NCBI RefSeq assembly: GCF_900110955.1
Contig: NZ_FOFR01000032.1
Coordinates: forward strand, 21,155-85,154
Length of the DNA: 64,000 nt
DNA from: Lentzea xinjiangensis
GTDB lineage: Bacteria; Actinomycetota; Actinomycetes; Mycobacteriales; Pseudonocardiaceae
Reading direction: 5' to 3'
The notes under the pieces: generated by a model
Databases searched by the model: none
Told to the model about the DNA's origin: nothing
What the model saw: only the letters and a program-made list of their open reading frames with translations
Position numbers and translations under genes: made by a program
Part shown: positions 25,256 to 35,375 of the stretch, one piece after another
Position numbering within the stretch: position 1 is the first letter of the stretch
How the letters are laid out: each line of letters starts with the position of its first letter

Positions 25256-27130
25256 ATGAACATCGACTTCAACGCCTGGTACGCGCTCGAGAGCGCGATG
25301 CAGGACGAGAAGAGCCGCCGGGTCAGCCGGGCGACGTTGAAGCGCGTCGCCCGGTTCGCCCACCCGCAGCGGCGAGCCGTCTACGGGCTGCTCGCCATCA
25401 GCGCCGTCGCGGCGGTGCTCGCGGTGGCCTCGCCGCTGCTGGCCGGACGCGTGGTGGACACCATCATCGCCGGCCGCGACTACGGGCTGGTGGTGTGGCT
25501 CGCGCTGGCGATCGCCGGCGTGGCCGTGCTGGAGGCCGGTTTCTCGCTGGTCGAGCGCTGGCAGTCGGCGCGGGTCGGCGAGGACCTGATCCTGCGGCTG
25601 CGGCAAGCCGTGTTCGACCACGTGCAACGGATGCCGATCGCGTTCTTCACCCGCACGCGCACCGGGGCGCTGGTGTCGCGGCTCAACAACGACGTGATCG
25701 CGGCGCAGCGGGCGTTCTCCGAGACGATCTCCGGTGTCGTGACGAACGTGATCGCGCTGGTCCTCACCCTGGCCGTGATGCTGACGCTGTCGTGGCAGGT
25801 CACGGTGCTGGCGATGCTGCTGCTGCCGGTCTTCCTGATCCCGGCGCGGCGGATGGGCAAGCGCTTGGCGTCCATGCACCGCGAGGCGGCGAACCTCGAC
25901 TCGGCGATGACGACCCAGATGACCGAGCGGTTCTCGGCGCCCGGCGCGACCCTGATCAAGCTGTTCGGCCGGCCGGCGCTGGAGAGCGCCGAGTTCGGGG
26001 CGCGGGCGCGGCGGGTGCGCGACATCGGCGTGCGGACCGCGGTGGCGCAGTGGCTGTTCCTGGTGGCGCTCACCCTGGTGTCCTCGCTGGCGCTGGCGCT
26101 GGTCTACGGCCTGGGCGGGTACTTCGTGTTCGCCGGGGAGATGGCGCCGGGCACCATCGTGACGCTGGCGCTGCTGCTGACGCGGTTGTACGCGCCGCTG
26201 ACGGCGCTGGCCGGAGCGCGGGTCGACGTGATGACCGCGCTGGTGTCGTTCGAGCGGGTCTTCGAGGTGCTCGACCTGCCGCCGCTGATCAAGGAGAAGG
26301 ACGCCCCCGTCCCGGTGCCGGACGGGCCGGTGTCGGTCGAGTTCTCGGACGTCCGCTTCGCCTACCCGTCGGCGGACAAGGTGTCGCTGGCGTCGCTGGA
26401 GGAGGTCGCGTCGCTCGACACGCGCGGCGGCGAGGAGATCCTCGGCGGGGTGTCGTTCGTCGCGGAGCCGGGTTCGCTGATCGCGCTCGTGGGCGCGTCC
26501 GGCGCGGGCAAGTCGACGATCGCGTCGCTGGTCCCCCGCCTGTACGACGCGGACTCCGGCGCCGTCCGGCTGTCCGGTGTGGACGTTCGCGACCTGTCGT
26601 TCGACTCGATCCGCGCGACCGTGGGCATGGTGACGCAGGACGGGCACCTGTTCCACGAGTCGATCGGGGCGAACCTGCGCCTCGCGGCCCCCGACGCCAC
26701 CGACGAGGAGATCTGGGACGCGCTGACGCGGGCCCGGCTGGCCGACCTGGTGGCGTCGCTGCCGGACCGGCTGGACACCGTGGTGGGCGAACGCGGCTAC
26801 CGGCTCTCGGGCGGTGAACGGCAACGGCTGACGATCGCCCGGCTGCTGCTGGCCAAGCCGCGGGTCGTGATCCTGGACGAGGCGACCGCGCACCTGGACT
26901 CCCGGTCGGAGGCGGCGGTGCAGGAGGCGCTGGTCGAGGCGCTGGCGGGACGGACGTCGCTCGTCATCGCCCACCGGCTGTCGACGATCCGCGCGGCGGA
27001 CCAGATCCTCGTCGTCGACGGCGGGCAGATCGTCGAGCGCGGTACGCACGACGAGCTGCTGGCCCGCGAAGGCCACTACGCCAAGCTGTACCGCACGCAG
27101 TTCAGCGAAGAACCGATCGGAGCGCCGTGA
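25256..27130 (+). CDS. ABC exporter, fused permease and ATPase
   Basis: Six transmembrane helices (residues ~40-310) precede a nucleotide-binding domain with Walker A GASGAGKST, signature LSGGERQRLTIARLLL, Walker B VVILDEATAHLD and H-loop IAHRLST. This is the half-transporter (MsbA/multidrug) architecture, 624 residues, so a homodimer is expected. The NBD carries an odd insertion between its first strand and Walker A (KVSLASLEEVASLDTRGG). It overlaps the acetyltransferase gene by 4 nt, so the two are translationally coupled. Confidence 0.9.
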   Translation: MNIDFNAWYALESAMQDEKSRRVSRATLKRVARFAHPQRRAVYGLLAISAVAAVLAVASPLLAGRVVDTIIAGRDYGLVVWLALAIAGVAVLEAGFSLVERWQSARVGEDLILRLRQAVFDHVQRMPIAFFTRTRTGALVSRLNNDVIAAQRAFSETISGVVTNVIALVLTLAVMLTLSWQVTVLAMLLLPVFLIPARRMGKRLASMHREAANLDSAMTTQMTERFSAPGATLIKLFGRPALESAEFGARARRVRDIGVRTAVAQWLFLVALTLVSSLALALVYGLGGYFVFAGEMAPGTIVTLALLLTRLYAPLTALAGARVDVMTALVSFERVFEVLDLPPLIKEKDAPVPVPDGPVSVEFSDVRFAYPSADKVSLASLEEVASLDTRGGEEILGGVSFVAEPGSLIALVGASGAGKSTIASLVPRLYDADSGAVRLSGVDVRDLSFDSIRATVGMVTQDGHLFHESIGANLRLAAPDATDEEIWDALTRARLADLVASLPDRLDTVVGERGYRLSGGERQRLTIARLLLAKPRVVILDEATAHLDSRSEAAVQEALVEALAGRTSLVIAHRLSTIRAADQILVVDGGQIVERGTHDELLAREGHYAKLYRTQFSEEPIGAP

Positions 27131-27762
27131 CCATCCCCTCGCCCGACAACCTCTACCCGTTGCCGGACATGCCCCGCACGGTGCTGCTCAAGCCGTTGGT
27201 GAAGAACCCGCAGATCGAGGTCGGCGAGTACACCTACTACGACGACCCCTCGCACGCCACGGAGTTCGAACACCGCAACGTCCTTTACAACTTCGGTCCG
27301 GAGAAGCTGGTCATCGGGCGTTACTGCGCGTTGGCCGAAGGCGTCCGGTTCATCATGTCCGGCGGCAACCACCGCACCGACGGTGTGTCGACGTACCCGT
27401 TCACGATCTTCGGCGGCGCGTGGGCCGAGAAGACGCTCGACATCGCCCTGGGGGCGCCCAGCCGTGGCGACACGGTGGTGGGCAACGACGTGTGGATCGG
27501 CTACCAGGCGTTGATCATGCCGGGGGTCCGCGTCGGCAACGGCGCGATCATCGCCGCCGGCTCGGTCGTGGTGTCGGACGTGCCGGCGTACGGCGTGGTC
27601 GGCGGCAACCCGGCCCGGTTGCTCAAGAAGCGGTACGACGACGCCGAGATCGAGCTGCTGGAGCGGGTCGCGTGGTGGGACTGGCCGGTGGAGAAGGTGA
27701 CCGAGCACGTGCGCGTGATCATGGCGGGCACGCCGGCCGAGCTGGCCGAGCTGGCGGGGTGA
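27127..27762 (+). CDS. Vat/CatB-type xenobiotic O-acetyltransferase
   Basis: A 211-residue left-handed beta-helix acetyltransferase. Features are FGPEKLVIGRYCALAEGVRFIM, the catalytic-His region SGGNHRTDGVSTYPF, and hexapeptide turns VVGNDVWIGYQALIMPGVRVGNGAIIAAGSV split across the domain, ending VVGGNPARLLKKRY. The family includes streptogramin (Vat) and chloramphenicol (CatB) acetyltransferases. Coupling to an ABC exporter suggests detoxification and export, or tailoring and self-resistance. The substrate is not known. Confidence 0.87.
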   Translation: MTIPSPDNLYPLPDMPRTVLLKPLVKNPQIEVGEYTYYDDPSHATEFEHRNVLYNFGPEKLVIGRYCALAEGVRFIMSGGNHRTDGVSTYPFTIFGGAWAEKTLDIALGAPSRGDTVVGNDVWIGYQALIMPGVRVGNGAIIAAGSVVVSDVPAYGVVGGNPARLLKKRYDDAEIELLERVAWWDWPVEKVTEHVRVIMAGTPAELAELAG

Positions 27763-27790
27763 CGGTCCCGCCGGGGTGGGCAGGACGCCG

Positions 27791-27820
27791 GTGGCCGAGG
27801 GAGGCGTGGCCGAGGGAGGC
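27791..27820. repeat. Perfect 15-nt tandem duplication
   Basis: GTGGCCGAGGGAGGC occurs twice in tandem in the gap between the acetyltransferase and the patatin gene. A partial third copy (GTGCCCGCC) follows. Nothing else is recognisable in 27763-27959. Confidence 0.6.
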
Positions 27821-27959
27821 GTGCCCGCCGGGTCGTGCGTGATCCGGCGACGGCGCTCCGGCGACCCCCAGCGGTGGCGAGGTGGCGGCCCGAGATCGGT
27901 TCGGTGGCGTCCGGGTGAACTTCGGCGACGGACGACCTTGGTCGCGCGACCATGAGCAC

Positions 27960-29840
27960 ATGGAGTACGACCGCTACTGCGACCTGACCATGCGCGGAGG
28001 TACCACCAGCGGCGTCGTGTACCCGCTCGCCGTCGCGTCGCTGGCGCGCCACTACGAGTTCAAGCAGATCGGTGGCGCGTCGGCGGGTGCGATCGCCGCG
28101 GCGTTCACCGCCGCCGCCGAACGCGGTCGCGCCCAGGGCGGCTTCGAGAAGCTGGCCGGGCTGATCGACTGGTTCACCTCCGGCACGGGTGCCGACCGGT
28201 GGCGGATGGCGCAGCTCTTCCAGCCGGCCGAGAAGACCCGCGCGCTGTACCGGATCGTCGTCGCGACCATGCAGAAGCGCGAGACCACCGGCCGCAGCGC
28301 GATCTCGTGCCTGTTCTTCGCGCTGCTCGGCGCCGTCGGCCTGCGGGCGAAGTCGGTGCTGGCGCTGATGGCGTTGCTGTGGCTGGGCGGGCCGGTGCTG
28401 TGGTCGGCGTGGCTCGCGCCGGCGCGGTACCCGGCCTGGCTCGCGACGCTGGTCGTCCTCCTGGCCGTCGCGTGCCTGGTGCTGGTGCTGTGGCCGTTGC
28501 GCACCGGCCTGCCCTGGCCCGCCTGGGTCTTCTCGGCACTACCGCTCACGCTCGGCCTGGCGTTCTCGCGGCACCACGCGACAGCGGCGGTCGTGCTGCT
28601 GGTGTGGCTGGTGCTCTCGCTCGCGGCGGTCAGCGCGCTGATCGTCACGTACGGGTACGCCATGCAGCGGTTCCTGAAGAACAACGCGGAGTCCATCCAC
28701 TTCGGACTGGTGCCGGGCACCGGCGACTTCCGGCCGTCGTGGCTCGACCGGCTGGCGGGCATGCCGAAGCCGACGGGTGTGCCGCCGCTGGCCGACTGGA
28801 TCGCCGACCGGCTCGACGACATGGCGGGCACCGCGCACGCGCTGACGTTCGGCGACCTCGGTGAGATCAACCTCGTGCTGATGACCACCGACCTGTCCGA
28901 GGGACGGCCGTACCGGCTGCCGTTCAAGGAGGACTGGCAGTACTGCGAGGAATGCCTCGGCTACGTGCTGCCGCGCCGGGTGGTCGAGCAGATGAACGGC
29001 CCTGCCACCGACGCGAAGTGCCCGCTGCACGAGCACATGCCGTTGCGCGGCCTGCCTGCCCGCGAGAACCTGCCGGTGGTGCTGGCGGTGCGGATGTCGC
29101 TGTCGTTCCCCGGCCTGATCGCCGCCGTGCCGCTGTGCCGGGACGGGCGCGTGCACTGGTTCTCCGACGGCGGCATCACCAGCAACTTCCCCATCCACTT
29201 CTTCGACGCGCTGCTGCCGCGCTGGCCCACGTTCGGCCTGAGCCTCCAGCCGTACCCGAACGGCGACGAGCGGGAGGTGTGGCTGCCGGAGCAGGACGCG
29301 TCGACCAGCGGCACGCGCTACGCGTCGATCGGGTCCGTGCCGGGCTTCCTGATGTCCATCCTGGACACGTTCCTGGACTGGCGCGACACCATGCAGTCCG
29401 GGCTGCCCGGCTACCGCGGCCGCATCGCGCACGTGCGGCAGTCCGGCGACGAGGGCGGCACCAACCTCTTCATGCCGCCGGCCACGATCAAGCGGCTGGC
29501 GCAGCGCGGCCGGCACGCGGGCGACCTGCTGCGCGAACGGTTCCAGCAGCAGCAGAACACCGACCGCTACCGCTGGATCCGGCTGCGCATGGCGATGCGG
29601 GAGTACCACGACCTCGGCGTGCAGGCGTCCGACCGCGACGCGATGTACGAGGAGTTGCTCGACCGGTTCGAGATCCCCGAGGCGCTGGGCGAGTGGTTCC
29701 GCACTCCCCCGGCCGACGGTGACCCGTTCCGCGACGAGATCAAGGTCGCCCTGGACCACGTCGGACGGTTGAAGGACGACGGGCCGTTCGACGGCGTGCC
29801 GCCGGTGGACCCGGATTTGCGGCTGACGCCGCCGGAGTGA
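27960..29840 (+). CDS. Patatin-like phospholipase with multi-pass membrane insert
   Basis: The N-terminus MEYDRYCDLTMRGGTTSGVVYP carries the oxyanion-hole glycines and is followed by the nucleophile motif GGASAGAIAA (GxSxG). The catalytic Asp comes ~370 residues later in WFSDGGITSNFP. Between them, residues ~115-235 hold five or six hydrophobic helices, then a possible zinc ribbon (CEEC ... CPLHEH, ~residues 325-360). Patatins are lipid acyl hydrolases acting through a Ser-Asp dyad. ATG at 27960 is inferred from family starts; GTG 27882 or 27918 are alternatives. Confidence 0.85.
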   Translation: MEYDRYCDLTMRGGTTSGVVYPLAVASLARHYEFKQIGGASAGAIAAAFTAAAERGRAQGGFEKLAGLIDWFTSGTGADRWRMAQLFQPAEKTRALYRIVVATMQKRETTGRSAISCLFFALLGAVGLRAKSVLALMALLWLGGPVLWSAWLAPARYPAWLATLVVLLAVACLVLVLWPLRTGLPWPAWVFSALPLTLGLAFSRHHATAAVVLLVWLVLSLAAVSALIVTYGYAMQRFLKNNAESIHFGLVPGTGDFRPSWLDRLAGMPKPTGVPPLADWIADRLDDMAGTAHALTFGDLGEINLVLMTTDLSEGRPYRLPFKEDWQYCEECLGYVLPRRVVEQMNGPATDAKCPLHEHMPLRGLPARENLPVVLAVRMSLSFPGLIAAVPLCRDGRVHWFSDGGITSNFPIHFFDALLPRWPTFGLSLQPYPNGDEREVWLPEQDASTSGTRYASIGSVPGFLMSILDTFLDWRDTMQSGLPGYRGRIAHVRQSGDEGGTNLFMPPATIKRLAQRGRHAGDLLRERFQQQQNTDRYRWIRLRMAMREYHDLGVQASDRDAMYEELLDRFEIPEALGEWFRTPPADGDPFRDEIKVALDHVGRLKDDGPFDGVPPVDPDLRLTPPE

Positions 29841-29844
29841 AGCG

Positions 29845-29858
29845 CTAACCTCGGGGTC
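29845..29858 (+). promoter_or_regulatory. Candidate promoter of a leaderless transcript
   Basis: TAACCT (29845-29850) matches TANNNT and is 8 nt before the ATG at 29859. CTGACG (29823-29828) with a 16-bp spacer could be the -35. With this spacing the transcript would begin at or next to the ATG, so the short leader ORF would be translated without a Shine-Dalgarno. Confidence 0.45.
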
Positions 29859-29909
29859 ATGACGCGCCGATTCAGCCACCCCCGACCCGCGGCGGTGGCG
29901 CGCGCCTGA
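29859..29909 (+). CDS. Putative 16-residue leader peptide before the PheS-like gene
   Basis: ATG to TGA encodes MTRRFSHPRPAAVARA, with no SD but a -10-like TAACCT just upstream, typical of leaderless actinobacterial leader peptides. It ends 61 nt before the PheS-like start. The region contains a long inverted repeat (29879-29930) that overlaps the peptide codons, so ribosome position could decide which fold forms. It is short and unproven; I infer attenuation from layout only. Confidence 0.5.
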   Translation: MTRRFSHPRPAAVARA

Positions 29910-29930
29910 CACCTTCCCGCCGGTCGGGGG
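29879..29930 (+). promoter_or_regulatory. Inverted repeat, possible attenuator fold
   Basis: CCCCCGACC (29879-29887) pairs perfectly with GGTCGGGGG (29922-29930). The left arm lies within the leader ORF and the right arm beyond its stop. The 34-nt internal part is itself GC-rich and can pair locally. A ribosome on the leader ORF would mask the left arm. No T-box motif is visible. Confidence 0.45.
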
Positions 29931-29970
29931 ACTCCGCACCCAGGAACCCGCACCCGAGAACGGGAAACCC

Positions 29971-30999
29971 ATGTACCGCACCGAAGAACTCGTGCACGCC
30001 CTGAACGTCCGCGACCTCACCGATCCCGCGCGGGGCCCGCACGCGATGCAACTGCTGATCGCCGAACTGGCTGCCGTCCTCGACAACCCGAGGGCGGTCC
30101 GCCACCACCCGCTCGTCCCGGTGGAGCACAACTACGAGCACCTCGGCTATCCGCGTGACGCGATCACCAGGGACGCCCGCTACACCAGGTACGTCAGCGA
30201 GACGTGCATGCTGCGCAGCCACACCACGGCCATGATCCCGTCCGCGCTCAAAACGGCCACACCGGACGTGACGCTGCTCTGCCCTGGTCTCGTCTATCGA
30301 CGCGACACGGTCGACCGCCTGCACACCGGCACACCGCACCAGCTCGACATCTGGCGGATTTCCCGCGAACGCGAGGAACTGGACGACCTCATCCACACGG
30401 TCGTCACGACTGTGCTGCCGGGCAAGCGGTACCGCACGGTCGACGCGCAGCACCCGTACACCACCCACGGCAAGCAGATCGACGTGGAGCACGACGGTCA
30501 GTGGGTGGAGATCGGCGAGTGCGGGCGGGCCGCGCGGCACGTGCTCAAGGAGCACCCGCACGGGCTGGCGCTGGGGCTCGGCCTCGACCGGCTGCTCATG
30601 CTGCGCAAAGGCGTTCCCGACATCCGCCTGCTGCGCAACACCGATCCGCGCATCGCGGCGCAGATGCTCGACCTGGCCGAGTACCGGCCCGTCTCGAAGC
30701 ACCCGGCCGCGATCAGGGACATCTCGATCGTGGCGGACGAGCACGAGGACGCCGAGACGCTCGGTGACCGGATCCGCGCGCTCGTGCCGGAGGACGTGGT
30801 CGAGGAGGTCGAGGTGCTGAGCCAGACGCCGGTCGAGGAGCTGCCCGAGCACGTCCGGACGAGGCTGGAAGCGGGGCCGGGTCAGAAGAACGTGCTCATC
30901 CGCGTGACGATGAGGGCACCGGAGCGCACCCTCACCGACCGCGAGACGAACGAGATCCGCGACCGCCTGCTTCAGGGCTTGCGGGCGACGGCGCCGTAG
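29971..30999 (+). CDS. srmL: Stand-alone PheS-like class II ligase with FDX-ACB domain
   Basis: A 342-residue homologue of phenylalanyl-tRNA synthetase alpha. Class II core: LRSHTTAMIPSAL, motif 2 region VYRRDTVDRLHTGTPHQLDIW, motif 3 GLGLDRLLMLRKGVPDIRLLR. Residues ~235-342 form an FDX-ACB anticodon-binding-like domain (KHPAAIRDISIVADE ... ERTLTDRETNEIRDRL), giving the architecture of mitochondrial PheRS. The usual FPF phenylalanine-pocket motif is replaced by HPYTTHG, and HQ(V/L)EG by HQLDIW. It is thus probably not the housekeeping PheRS. I recall the label PheS-related mystery ligase SrmL; this is memory, not a search. Confidence 0.8.
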   Translation: MYRTEELVHALNVRDLTDPARGPHAMQLLIAELAAVLDNPRAVRHHPLVPVEHNYEHLGYPRDAITRDARYTRYVSETCMLRSHTTAMIPSALKTATPDVTLLCPGLVYRRDTVDRLHTGTPHQLDIWRISREREELDDLIHTVVTTVLPGKRYRTVDAQHPYTTHGKQIDVEHDGQWVEIGECGRAARHVLKEHPHGLALGLGLDRLLMLRKGVPDIRLLRNTDPRIAAQMLDLAEYRPVSKHPAAIRDISIVADEHEDAETLGDRIRALVPEDVVEEVEVLSQTPVEELPEHVRTRLEAGPGQKNVLIRVTMRAPERTLTDRETNEIRDRLLQGLRATAP

Positions 31000-31766
31000 A
31001 TGGCCGTGTGGTCCTCGAAGGAGTCCGGGCGCCAGTCGTTGACCGCGACGACGCCCGGCTCCAGCAGGTCGAGGCCGTCGAAGAACCTGGTCACCTCGGC
31101 GTGCGTGCGCGGGGTGAGCTGGTTGTCGGAGCTGCTGTAGATCTTCTTGACCTCGTCCGCCTCGGCGCGTTCGGTGTCGGTGAGGCTGTCCCAGGTGGCG
31201 TGGGTGATCGCGAGGTACGAGCCGGGCGACAGGTTCGCGACGTACTCGGCGACGGCCTCGTACGGGCCTTCCGAGTCGGGGACGAAGTGCAGGGCCGCGA
31301 TGATCAGCACGCCGACCGGGCGGGAGAAGTCGAGCGTCTCGCGGGCGCCCGCCAGGACCGCGGAGGTGGCGCGCAGGTCCGCGAGCAGTGCGGTGGCGTG
31401 GTCGTTCCCGGCCAGCAGGGCGTTGCTGTGCGAGACGGCGACCGGCTCGAAGTCGACGTAGACGACGCGGGCGGAGGGGTTGTCCTGCTGGGCGATCTCG
31501 TGGACGTTGCCCACGGTCGGGATGCCGGAGCCGAGGTCCAGGAACTGGTCGACGCCCTCGGCGACGAGGTGGCGGACGACCCGGCGCAGGAACGAGCGGT
31601 TCGCCTGCGCGCTCTGGGCGACGCCGGGGAAGATCTGCTCCACCTGCTTGGCGGCGGCGCGGTCGGCCTCGAAGTTGTGCGAGCCGCCCAGGAAGTAGTC
31701 GTACATCCGCGCCACGCTCGGGCGCGTGACGTCGACCGTGGACGGCACCCACTTCAGCTCTTCCAT
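30972..31766 (-). CDS. DUF574/Methyltransf_19 SAM-dependent methyltransferase
   Basis: The 264-residue protein begins close to the family signature RPSVARMYDYFLGGSHNFEAD. The Rossmann SAM loop FLDLGSGIPTVGNVHE and YVDFEPVAVSHS follow, then VLIIAALHFVPDS. This family is expanded in Streptomyces and relatives; substrates are mostly unknown. ATG at 31766 fixes the start. The 3' end overlaps the convergent PheS-like gene by 28 nt; divergent from lon. Confidence 0.87.
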   Translation of the reverse strand: MEELKWVPSTVDVTRPSVARMYDYFLGGSHNFEADRAAAKQVEQIFPGVAQSAQANRSFLRRVVRHLVAEGVDQFLDLGSGIPTVGNVHEIAQQDNPSARVVYVDFEPVAVSHSNALLAGNDHATALLADLRATSAVLAGARETLDFSRPVGVLIIAALHFVPDSEGPYEAVAEYVANLSPGSYLAITHATWDSLTDTERAEADEVKKIYSSSDNQLTPRTHAEVTRFFDGLDLLEPGVVAVNDWRPDSFEDHTAIYGAVARKP

Positions 31767-31895
31767 CACCGGCGCATCCTCGCTCGTGCGCCGCACGGGT
31801 GTCCACCGCCGCGGGCCGAACGGCGATCGTGTCGGCCTATCGGGGCTGCTCGCTGACAGCGAACACCTCGGGGGAACACCACCAGGCTCCAGTTG

Positions 31896-31916
31896 GTTGA
31901 GCGGTACAGACTCAAC
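31896..31916. promoter_or_regulatory. HAIR-like HspR operator upstream of lon
   Basis: GTTGAGC-N7-ACTCAAC matches the HspR inverted-repeat consensus CTTGAGT-N7-ACTCAAG in ten of its fourteen arm positions, with the core TTGAG / CTCAA intact. It lies 17 bp upstream of the lon start codon. In Streptomyces HspR is known to repress dnaK, clpB and lon, so lon is probably in the HspR heat-shock regulon here. The position also allows effects on the divergent methyltransferase. Confidence 0.8.
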
Positions 31917-31932
31917 TTTGGAGGGTGATGTG

Positions 31933-34296
<2,364 letters not shown>

Positions 34297-34312
34297 CGGT
34301 CCCGGCCAGGAC

Positions 34313-34356
34313 CCTCGTGGGGGCAGCAGCGGCGACTGCCGCCCCCACGAGGTTTT
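34313..34356. terminator. Bidirectional terminator between lon and the AMIN-like gene
   Basis: CCTCGTGGGGGC pairs with GCCCCCACGAGG around a partly paired CAGCAG/CTGCC interior, followed on the plus strand by TTTT. It separates the two convergent genes and probably ends both. Confidence 0.75.
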
Positions 34357-34362
34357 CCGTCG

Positions 34363-34839
34363 CTACAGGCCGATGTCGATGACGACCCGGCTCGGGTTCG
34401 TCAGCGTGAAGACCCGGTGCCACGAGTAGGTGTTGCTGTACCCGACGGCGACACCCAGCGTGGCCTCGAAGTCGCACGTGAGCGCGACCCCGCGGACGTG
34501 GCTGAGCCCGGGGGTCGCGAAGTTCCGCGACCCGAGGTAGGTCGGGTTCCCGTTGTCGTCGTGCGCGGCGGCGCCGATCAACGTGACGTGCAGGATCTCC
34601 CGGACGTCACCGCCCGCGACGGTGATCGGGTCGCCGGACGCGCAGTGCGAGACGCTGGCGACCTCGCTGCTCCGGTGTTCCGCCGGCAGCGCGGACAGGT
34701 CCAGCACCACGCGGCTGAACCCGGCCTGCTGGCCGGTGCGGATGTTCGACAGCGTCGGCGTGCTCTGCGCCGACGCCATCGGGATGAACGTGAAGACCGA
34801 CAGCACCGCCAGCAGCACCGCGGCAAGACGTCTGTTCAT
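34363..34839 (-). CDS. Secreted AMIN-like domain protein
   Basis: A 158-residue protein with a signal peptide (MNRRLAAVLLAVLSVFTFI, cleavage near ASA). The mature part reads TGQQAGFSRVVLDLSALP, two cysteines (HCASGDP, TCDFEA) and a closing FTLTNPSRVVIDIGL. The beta-rich pattern GFxRVV...RVVIDI fits the AMIN-like domain of secreted actinobacterial proteins, related to a peptidoglycan-binding module. It is paralogous to the next gene upstream (same SRNFATPGLSHVRG / PRSFETPGLGNVRS block). Specific function unknown. Confidence 0.75.
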   Translation of the reverse strand: MNRRLAAVLLAVLSVFTFIPMASAQSTPTLSNIRTGQQAGFSRVVLDLSALPAEHRSSEVASVSHCASGDPITVAGGDVREILHVTLIGAAAHDDNGNPTYLGSRNFATPGLSHVRGVALTCDFEATLGVAVGYSNTYSWHRVFTLTNPSRVVIDIGL

Positions 34840-34905
34840 CTCGTACGCCCCCTCTCAGGGCTTCTCTGGTGCCCAGTTAGACGTGTGACTCAGGCCACAG
34901 TTGCG

Positions 34906-35352
34906 TCAGTGGCTGATGTCGACCACGACGCGGACCGGGGCGTCCAGGACCGACACCCGGTACGCCGACCCCTTCGTCCCGATCCCGATCCCGAACTCGA
35001 GGTGCGCCTCGAAGTCGCAGGTGCCGGTGACGCTCCGGACGTTGCCCAGTCCCGGCGTCTCGAACGAACGCGGCCCGGTGTACGCGTGGGCGTTCGCACC
35101 CCACATGCCCACCACGACGAACTCCGCCCCCTTGGCCGCGATCGGCTTGCCGGACCCGCACCCCTCCAGCCCGGTGGCGCGGGAGTCCGTGACGGACGGC
35201 CGCTCACCGGACAAGGTGAAGACGACCCGGTCGAACGTGGCGTGCCGCTCGGTGGTGATGGCCGTCAGCTCGCTCCCCACCGCGGCCGACGCGCCGGGAA
35301 CCGCCACCGCCGCCATGACCGCGGCGACGAGCACAGCGAGAAAACCCTTCAT
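34906..35352 (-). CDS. Secreted AMIN-like domain protein (tandem paralogue)
   Basis: 148 residues with signal peptide MKGFLAVLVAAVMAAVAVPG. The core ATFDRVVFTLSGERP, two cysteines (EGCGSGKP, TGTCDFEA) and the end APVRVVVDISH mirror its downstream neighbour. The conserved Cys pair suggests a disulfide outside the cell. Same strand, 66 nt gap, so a tandem duplication and probable operon. No enzymatic motif is seen. Confidence 0.75.
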   Translation of the reverse strand: MKGFLAVLVAAVMAAVAVPGASAAVGSELTAITTERHATFDRVVFTLSGERPSVTDSRATGLEGCGSGKPIAAKGAEFVVVGMWGANAHAYTGPRSFETPGLGNVRSVTGTCDFEAHLEFGIGIGTKGSAYRVSVLDAPVRVVVDISH

Positions 35353-35375
35353 GAAGCCCCCTCTTCACAGTTCCG

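Noticed and set aside
29910..29970. T-box riboswitch before the PheS-like gene
   Set aside because: The conserved T-box sequence (AGGGTGG-type with UGGN bulge) is absent; the leader ORF with an inverted repeat is the better explanation.
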